Of a stretch of 10,276 bases of DNA, positions 6,573-10,276 are shown piece by piece. The position numbers and the translations under genes were made by a program. Below the pieces are notes generated by a model. It was not told the origin of the DNA, did no database searches, and was given only the letters and a program-made list of their open reading frames with translations. The stretch covers positions 1 through 10,276 of the forward strand of contig DATEVB010000048.1 in NCBI GenBank assembly GCA_035282865.1, written 5' to 3'. The number at the start of each line of letters is the position of its first letter. Position 1 is the first letter of the stretch. This DNA comes from UBA4744 sp035282865 (GTDB lineage Bacteria; Actinomycetota; Acidimicrobiia; Spongiisociales; UBA4744).

Positions 6573-7715
6573 TCAGGCGAGAGGGATTGAGAGGGTGAAC
6601 ACCGATCCGAGCCCGGGACCACCAGAGCTGGCGGTAACGTCACCGCCATGACGTCGGGCGATGCTCCGCGCGATCGTCAGGCCAATGCCGCTGCCACCCG
6701 GTGCGTTGCGATCGCCGCGATAGAAACGTTCGAATACTCCGGTTCGCTCCTCGACCGTCAGGCCTCGGCCCGTATCGGACACATCCACGACCGCCTCGCC
6801 GCCTCTGGATCGGGCCGTGATCGAAACGGAGCCCCCGGGTTCGGTGTAGATGAGGGCATTCCCGATCAGATTCGTCAGCACCTGGGACAGGCGATCTCGA
6901 TCTCCGTTGATGACGAGCCCTCCGAAAGCTTGGATCGAGAGAGACACCTCTTTGGCATCGAACTGGACCTGAAGGTGGTTGGTGACGTCAGTCGCCAGCG
7001 CGGCCAGGTCGATCGGGGCCAGCTCGAGAGGATATGCATTCTCCTCGGTCCTCGACAGTTGGTTGAGATCGTCCGCGAGCCGCTTCAGGCGCTTTACCTC
7101 GCGACCGGACGCGGCAAAGATCTCCTCGCTCGGTTCGAACACTCCGTCGAGCAAACCTTCCAGATACCCCTCGACGGTCGACAGCGGAGTGCGAAGCTCG
7201 TGGGCAACCTCAGAGATCAACCGCACCCGTCGCTCCTCGGTCGTATCGAGCACCATCGCCAGCGTGTTGACATCCTCGGCGAGGGCCGCCAGTTCCGCTT
7301 CTGCTGGTAGCTCGACCCGCTCGTCGAAGGATCCGCTCGCCATTCTTCGCGTTGCGTCTCTGACCGACTGCAGAGGAGCGAGGATGCGGCGCATCACGAC
7401 CGCGCTCACTGCCATGGCGGCCATCGCGCTCACCGTCAACGAGACGAGCAGAGCGCGCCGAAAGGAACCGTCGAAGGCGTCTTCAAGACCTTCCTCGATG
7501 TTGGGGGTCAGGAATCCCATTGACCCATCGCCGCTCATCATGTCGCCGCTCATCATGTCGCCGGTCATCATGTCGTTCATGCTCTGAACACTCCCCCGAA
7601 AAAGGCTCGGCGCCAGAAGTTCGAAAACGATCACGAGGGCTGCCGCTCCAACGAGGATCACGGCCAGTTGGGCGAGGAGGATGCGGGCCCGCAGAGTGCT
7701 GAGAACTCGCCTCAT
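6573..7715 (-). CDS. sensor histidine kinase with Met/Asp-rich extracytoplasmic loop
   Basis: The 380-residue kinase has two membrane spans (about 11-34 and 89-108), a HAMP linker (about 109-160), and a full transmitter. The H-box is EVAHELRTPLS with phospho-accepting His172, the N-box NLIGNA (Asn286), then DTGRG (314-318), FERFYRG and GSGIGL (341-346). It should autophosphorylate and pass the phosphate to the regulator encoded just upstream, whose stop overlaps this ATG as ATGA. The sensor loop is only about 54 residues (35-88). It contains three DMM(T/S)G units (48-62) plus further Met at 46 and 66, with Asp at 48, 53, 58 and 63. Met-rich stretches of this type in exported proteins often bind Cu(I) or Ag(I); here that is inference. 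The repeat is also visible in the DNA (7534-7578). Kinase class is certain; the ligand is not. Confidence 0.95.
   Translation of the reverse strand: MRRVLSTLRARILLAQLAVILVGAAALVIVFELLAPSLFRGSVQSMNDMMTGDMMSGDMMSGDGSMGFLTPNIEEGLEDAFDGSFRRALLVSLTVSAMAAMAVSAVVMRRILAPLQSVRDATRRMASGSFDERVELPAEAELAALAEDVNTLAMVLDTTEERRVRLISEVAHELRTPLSTVEGYLEGLLDGVFEPSEEIFAASGREVKRLKRLADDLNQLSRTEENAYPLELAPIDLAALATDVTNHLQVQFDAKEVSLSIQAFGGLVINGDRDRLSQVLTNLIGNALIYTEPGGSVSITARSRGGEAVVDVSDTGRGLTVEERTGVFERFYRGDRNAPGGSGIGLTIARSIARRHGGDVTASSGGPGLGSVFTLSIPLA
7534..7578 (-). repeat. three 15-bp tandem repeats inside the sensor kinase gene
   Basis: Units at 7534-7548, 7549-7563 and 7564-7578 share the core TCATCATGTCG and encode the three DMM(T/S)G units of the sensor loop. 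The near identity of the first two units suggests recent duplication by slippage, and unit number could vary between strains. Confidence 0.85.
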
Positions 7716-8407
7716 ACCGGTGGGCCGATGAACTTGTACCCTACCCCTCGCACGGTTCCGATGAACCGTGGCTCTGCGGTGTTGTCATCGAGGGCCTTGC
7801 GAAGGTTCGAGATGTGGACGTCGACCACGCGATCGACGCCGACGAAGTCCCAACCCCACACAGTTTCCATCAATTGTTCACGGGTGAAAACCCGCCGAGG
7901 CGCCCGGGCTAGAGCGACCAGCAAGTCGAATTCCAGGGACGACAATTCGATGGATCGACCATCGCAGGTGATCTCCCGGCGTTCTATGTCGATGTCGAGA
8001 CTCTCGAATCGCAGCACGTCCCCGTCGACCGAATCTCGTGACGCAACCCGACGAAGGACAGCCCCGATCCTGGCAGTGAGTTCCCTCGGGGAGAATGGTT
8101 TCGTGACGTAATCGTCGGCGCCGACCGTGAGACCGATCACCCGATCAACCTCTTCGGCACGCGCCGTCAACATTATGACCGGAAGATTCGAAGAGGCTCG
8201 CAACCTCCTCAGCACCTCGAAACCATCCATGTCGGGCAGTCCCACGTCGAGTATCGCCAGATCAAGATCATGCGACAGGGCGAGATGGAGGCCTTGCTCG
8301 CCGTTCGAGGCTTCCATCACCTCGTACCCGCCGGCGACCAGGTACGACGAGAGCATCGTACGAAGCTCGGCTTCATCATCGATTACCAACAAGCGGCGCT
8401 GACGCAC
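7712..8407 (-). CDS. OmpR/PhoB-family response regulator
   Basis: The 231-residue protein has a receiver domain with acidic pair Asp10-Asp11, phospho-acceptor Asp54 (LAILDVGLPD), Thr81 and Lys103 (YVTKPFSP). A C-terminal winged-helix domain follows (RVFTREQLMETVWGWDF...VDVHISNLRKAL...IGTVRGVGYKF). It binds DNA, usually as a dimer on direct repeats, once phosphorylated by its partner kinase, whose gene overlaps by ATGA. I prefer the GTG at 8407, because the receiver begins at once (MRQRRLLVIDDE) and the length matches the family. A GTG at 8485 would add 26 residues (AEPSSNLIGRSVGRAQ...), would have an AGGTG nearby and would place a 12-bp inverted repeat inside coding sequence; at 8407 no clear ribosome site is seen, so the start stays open. 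Possible target boxes lie at 6134-6151 and 9088-9104. Confidence 0.95.
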   Translation of the reverse strand: MRQRRLLVIDDEAELRTMLSSYLVAGGYEVMEASNGEQGLHLALSHDLDLAILDVGLPDMDGFEVLRRLRASSNLPVIMLTARAEEVDRVIGLTVGADDYVTKPFSPRELTARIGAVLRRVASRDSVDGDVLRFESLDIDIERREITCDGRSIELSSLEFDLLVALARAPRRVFTREQLMETVWGWDFVGVDRVVDVHISNLRKALDDNTAEPRFIGTVRGVGYKFIGPPV

Positions 8408-8416
8408 AGACGGAAG

Positions 8417-8446
8417 GGTAGGGCGCAGTCCGAGCTGCGCCCTACC
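8417..8446. repeat. 12-bp perfect inverted repeat ahead of the response regulator
   Basis: GGTAGGGCGCAG (8417-8428) and CTGCGCCCTACC (8435-8446) are exact reverse complements around the loop TCCGAG. The element ends 9 bases upstream of the preferred regulator start. No T-run follows on either strand, so a plain terminator is unlikely; an RNA hairpin controlling regulator translation or an operator is possible. Confidence 0.6.
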
Positions 8447-8554
8447 AACGGAGCGTCCGATTAGATTCGATGACGGCTCAGCCACCCGACACCTGCCGGC
8501 CGGTCGCCGGGAGTGCCATCACCTCTGACACTCGCCACCTTCGAGAGAGGGCCG

Positions 8555-8809
8555 TCACCGCGGTGGGGCCATTCCCATCCTGGCGGAAGGCCGGTAGCGG
8601 AGGGCTCCACCGGGGACGGCCGAACCGTCGTCGGGGAACGCCCCCTCCTCCCACATGAAATCATGCATCCCATTCATCCACCCCAACGAGCCATCCGCGC
8701 CCGCCGGCGACTCGACCGCTCGAGGCGGTGCGCTGAGTGCCATCGCTACCGCCGGTACGGCCACCAGCGCCAGAATCACCAGCGTCAGAAGCAGAGTCCT
8801 CTTGTTCAT
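8555..8809 (-). CDS. small secreted or signal-anchored protein with Met/Trp-rich motif
   Basis: No family recognised. The 84-residue product starts at ATG 8809-8807, with AGGA about 10 bases upstream; a GTG three codons earlier lacks spacing for a ribosome site. Residues 1-24 form a signal peptide or anchor (MNKRTLLLTLVILALVAVPAVAMA), possibly cut after AVA or AMA. The rest is short, acidic and Pro/Gly-rich, with the cluster WMNGMHDFMW (44-53) and two more Met near the C terminus (78, 80). Met and His in such clusters can bind copper, which would match the Met-rich loop of the kinase encoded downstream; this is inference. It follows the SHOCT gene by 5 bases and precedes the two-component genes, so it is probably co-transcribed with them. 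Confidence 0.6.
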   Translation of the reverse strand: MNKRTLLLTLVILALVAVPAVAMALSAPPRAVESPAGADGSLGWMNGMHDFMWEEGAFPDDGSAVPGGALRYRPSARMGMAPPR

Positions 8810-8814
8810 TCCAT

Positions 8815-9018
8815 TCACTTCCTTTCCAATTCAGATCGAATCGACCGATATGTGTCTGCATCTATCTCACCGCGTGCAAGACGCTCTTCGAGAAGACCGA
8901 CGGCGTCATATCGGTCCTTGCGGCGAGGCTGCGCATTTGCGACCACCGCCCAGATCAACGCGCCGACCAGGAGCAGCCAGATCAGTCCGCCCCACCACAT
9001 TCCATATCCCCACATCAT
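8815..9018 (-). CDS. small membrane protein with SHOCT domain
   Basis: The 67-residue protein begins MMWGYGMWWGG, rich in Met, Trp and Gly, followed by a membrane span (about 10-28) and a short basic linker. Its C-terminal SHOCT domain (DAVGLLEERLARGEIDADTYRSIRSEL, about 38-65) is a short helical pair common at the ends of small membrane proteins, of unclear function and sometimes linked to oligomer formation. The start has AGGAG 8 bases upstream; the two initial Met codons cannot be told apart. It is the first gene of the minus-strand run leading to the regulator and kinase, and diverges from the cytochrome c gene across a 149-bp gap. Small SHOCT proteins beside metal-responsive or envelope-stress genes are common, but no specific role can be read here. 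Confidence 0.85.
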   Translation of the reverse strand: MMWGYGMWWGGLIWLLLVGALIWAVVANAQPRRKDRYDAVGLLEERLARGEIDADTYRSIRSELERK

Positions 9019-9048
9019 GTCTCAGACTCCTTGGTTGTCTCTGTGCAC

Positions 9049-9058
9049 ATTTGTATCA
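9049..9058 (-). promoter_or_regulatory. possible extended -10 promoter for the SHOCT/two-component run
   Basis: On the minus strand TGATACAAAT resembles an extended -10 box (TG, one base, TACAAA). Transcription from it would start near 9042 and leave a leader of about 24 bases with the AGGAG site. No convincing -35 box is seen, as is common in high-GC bacteria. Confidence 0.33.
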
Positions 9059-9087
9059 GCGCTACATCAAGCAACCTGGCGCGGTTG

Positions 9088-9104
9088 TGTAAAGCTTTGT
9101 TAAT
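9088..9104 (+). promoter_or_regulatory. TGTAAAGCTT-type box between SHOCT and cytochrome c genes
   Basis: TGTAAAGCTTTGTTAAT shares its first 10 bases exactly with the box upstream of ccdA. It lies 64 bp upstream of the cytochrome c start and about 70 bp upstream of the SHOCT start, so one site could control both divergent units, including the regulator operon itself. The regulator is not proven. Confidence 0.45.
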
Positions 9105-9167
9105 GCCTCCCAAACCCGGATCATCTCTCGATTGCGGCCATCAAGTGGTAGTAGGTTCGCAAAGTCA

Positions 9168-9581
9168 ATGATTCGATACCTCGCCGCCCAGCCCTGGAAA
9201 TTCATCACTGCCATCGCCCTAACCCTGATCGCCACCGGCTGCGCTTCAGCGAACGGTGAGAGTGACACCGGCATACCGCCGCAGGATCCGGCCCTGGTGA
9301 CAGTTGGCTCGGATCTCTATGCGGCCGGCTGCGCGCCGTGTCACGGGCAGGATCTGAGAGGAACCGATCGCGGACCGTCACACCTGTCGACTGTCTACCA
9401 GCCGAGCCATCACGCCGATGGATCCTTCCTGCTGGCAGTCAAACGAGGTTCACCGGCCCATCACTGGCAATTCGGAGACATGCCGCCCATCGAGGGCCTC
9501 ACTGAAGAAGACGTGGCGGCAATCGTAGCCTTCGTTCGCGAGAACCAGCGGCTCGAAGGATTCGAGCCCTATCCGCCGTAA
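9168..9581 (+). CDS. lipoprotein monohaem cytochrome c (class I)
   Basis: The 137-residue product from ATG 9168 has a lipoprotein signal (hydrophobic 10-23, Cys25 in ATGC). A haem attachment site CAPCH (55-59, His59 as axial ligand) and a likely second ligand Met105 in FGDMPP follow. The C-terminal helix GLTEEDVAAIVAFVRENQRL is the usual final helix of small cytochrome c domains. It should be an electron carrier on the outer face of the membrane, and a substrate of the CcmF/CcmH/CcmG/CcdA machinery encoded nearby. A TTG at 9132 in the same frame would place 12 extra residues before the signal and is unlikely. No clear ribosome site precedes the ATG. The upstream gap carries the TGTAAAGCTT box and a GTAGTAGGTTC stretch that also flanks operator-like copy 2. 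The only plus-strand gene set in the window begins here. Confidence 0.9.
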   Translation: MIRYLAAQPWKFITAIALTLIATGCASANGESDTGIPPQDPALVTVGSDLYAAGCAPCHGQDLRGTDRGPSHLSTVYQPSHHADGSFLLAVKRGSPAHHWQFGDMPPIEGLTEEDVAAIVAFVRENQRLEGFEPYPP

Positions 9582-9719
9582 AGGCCCGGCTCACGCAGCG
9601 AATGGAACCAAGCGACCTCTGGCCCATGGTTTCACATCGCAGTCACTCCACCACGAACGACCTGGGCGGAGTGGCCCACCGGCTGGTCACCCCGCAAGCC
9701 AAGGGGAAGCGTAGTTGTC

Positions 9720-9751
9720 TTGACATTCCCCTCGACTGGAAGGTGTACGTT
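9720..9751 (+). promoter_or_regulatory. possible promoter of the DUF302 gene
   Basis: TTGACA at 9720-9725 matches the -35 consensus. Downstream, TACGTT (9746-9751) could be a -10 box but at a 20-base spacing, which is too long; boxes at 17-18 bases are poor. It supports, weakly, transcription of the DUF302 gene apart from the cytochrome gene, whose stop is about 210 bp from the DUF302 start. Confidence 0.25.
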
Positions 9752-9790
9752 CCTGTTGAACGAACGATCCAGATCGGCAAGGAACACAAA

Positions 9791-10276
9791 ATGGACACAT
9801 CCATGCTGGCGCCCACGGCACGACACAACGGCATCGAGCACCGAAGCCTCACGGCGAGAGTGCCGATGTCGGTCACGGTGGCGGATTCCCAGCTTCGTCA
9901 AGCACTCGGAGCTGAGGGATTCGACGTTCTTGACGAAATCGCAGCGACGGGGTTGGATTCAGGCGGTGACCGGTACTCCTATCGGATCCTGGTTACCTAT
10001 CACCCTATCTTGGCGCGTCGCGCTATCGAGACGGAGCCCGGGGTGGGTTTGGTTCTGCCCACCAACGTTGTGATCCGTGCCGACGGTGAGATGACCGAGG
10101 TCCAGGCGCTCGACCCGGCGATCATGGGCGAAACGACCCGGAACCCGGCTCTGGGAGCGATCATCATCGACGCCCGGGGGCGGCTCGGGCGGGCCATTGG
10201 CGCCCTCCGCTCCTGCGTCGAATTGATCGAACTGCCCGCAATCGACGCGCCCTCGACCCCGCCATCCGAACCCGAC
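9791..10276 (+). CDS. DUF302 domain protein, partial
   Basis: The gene runs off the window; 162 codons are visible. ATG 9791 is chosen because AAGGA lies 7 bases upstream (9779-9783). The frame is open back to ATG 9602, but that part looks unlike the rest and contains a TTGACA promoter-like box. A later ATG at 9866 is also possible. Residues about 24-140 match the DUF302 pattern: a helix then GAEGFDVLDEI, YRILVTYHPILARRAIETEP, GLVLPTNVVIRADGEMTEVQALDP and a final helix. DUF302 proteins are small alpha/beta proteins of unknown biochemical role, often found near copper, redox or sulfur genes. Here the family's commonly seen Cys in the GACNP-like turn is replaced (TYHP). The C terminus is Pro/Ser-rich and continues past the window. 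Confidence 0.75.
   Translation, partial: MDTSMLAPTARHNGIEHRSLTARVPMSVTVADSQLRQALGAEGFDVLDEIAATGLDSGGDRYSYRILVTYHPILARRAIETEPGVGLVLPTNVVIRADGEMTEVQALDPAIMGETTRNPALGAIIIDARGRLGRAIGALRSCVELIELPAIDAPSTPPSEPD

Noticed and set aside
6146..6649. 167-codon minus-strand open frame spanning the hairpin-rich gap
   Set aside because: It overlaps the end of the kinase gene, translates the large palindrome, has a low-complexity Arg/Ser/Gly composition and no ribosome site.
8461..8673. 70-codon minus-strand open frame
   Set aside because: It is out of frame with the exported small protein it overlaps, and has neither signal peptide nor domain. I considered a frameshifted C terminus but found no supporting motif.
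9602..9790. In-frame extension of the DUF302 gene back to ATG 9602
   Set aside because: The extension resembles no family, holds a TTGACA box, and a good AAGGA ribosome site precedes the later ATG at 9791. It cannot be fully excluded.
9632..9901. Minus-strand open frames opposite the DUF302 start region
   Set aside because: No domain, no ribosome site and no conserved motif; they lie opposite the start of a gene with clear family motifs.
1..10276. CRISPR array, insertion sequence, tRNA or rRNA
   Set aside because: No regularly spaced repeats, transposase motifs, terminal inverted repeats with target duplication, or tRNA/rRNA signatures were seen on either strand.

Overview
This window is high-GC bacterial DNA (about 60% G+C by eye), with dense, mostly minus-strand gene packing and many start/stop overlaps of the ATGA/GTGA type. 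The gene set points to a Gram-positive-type actinobacterium with c-type cytochromes, possibly in or near Acidimicrobiia. It includes a lipoprotein cupredoxin, an M23 remnant ending in an NPYPTL motif, a SHOCT protein, a DUF302 protein and a lipoprotein monohaem cytochrome c. The lineage is an inference from gene style; no rRNA or other marker is present.

Layout. Positions 1-396 (minus) hold the first 132 codons of a cupredoxin-like lipoprotein whose end lies outside the window. Positions 530-832 (minus) hold a 5'-truncated M23 peptidase relic with three frameshifts, abutting the end of a ccmG/tlpA-type thioredoxin gene (831-1508). Positions 1699-4925 (minus) are a tight System I cytochrome c maturation block: ccmF, then ccmH, then a CcmI-like TPR protein. 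A possible 67-codon ORF (4922-5125) overlaps the ccmF start. ccdA (5247-6017, minus) lies upstream of the block. Together these genes move reductant across the membrane (CcdA to CcmG/CcmH) and ligate haem to apocytochrome (CcmF/CcmH/CcmI). CcmA, B, C, D and E are not in the window.

Positions 6018-6572 form a hairpin-rich non-coding stretch with a 33-bp palindrome. Next, read on the minus strand from 9018 down to 6573, comes a four-gene run: SHOCT membrane protein, small secreted Met/Trp-rich protein, OmpR-family response regulator, and sensor kinase with a Met/Asp-rich extracytoplasmic loop. Divergent from it on the plus strand are a lipoprotein cytochrome c (9168-9581) and a DUF302 protein (9791 to beyond the window end).

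Two sets of repeated non-coding motifs tie the region together. A TACTAC-N7-CGTA(G/A) dyad lies upstream of the cupredoxin gene, ccmG and the ccmF block. A TGTAAAGCTT..TGT(T)AAT box lies upstream of both ccdA and the cytochrome c gene, in the same orientation relative to each gene. My working reading (inference) is a cytochrome c/copper-redox locus under at least two regulators, one of which may be the linked two-component system with a plausible metal-sensing loop.
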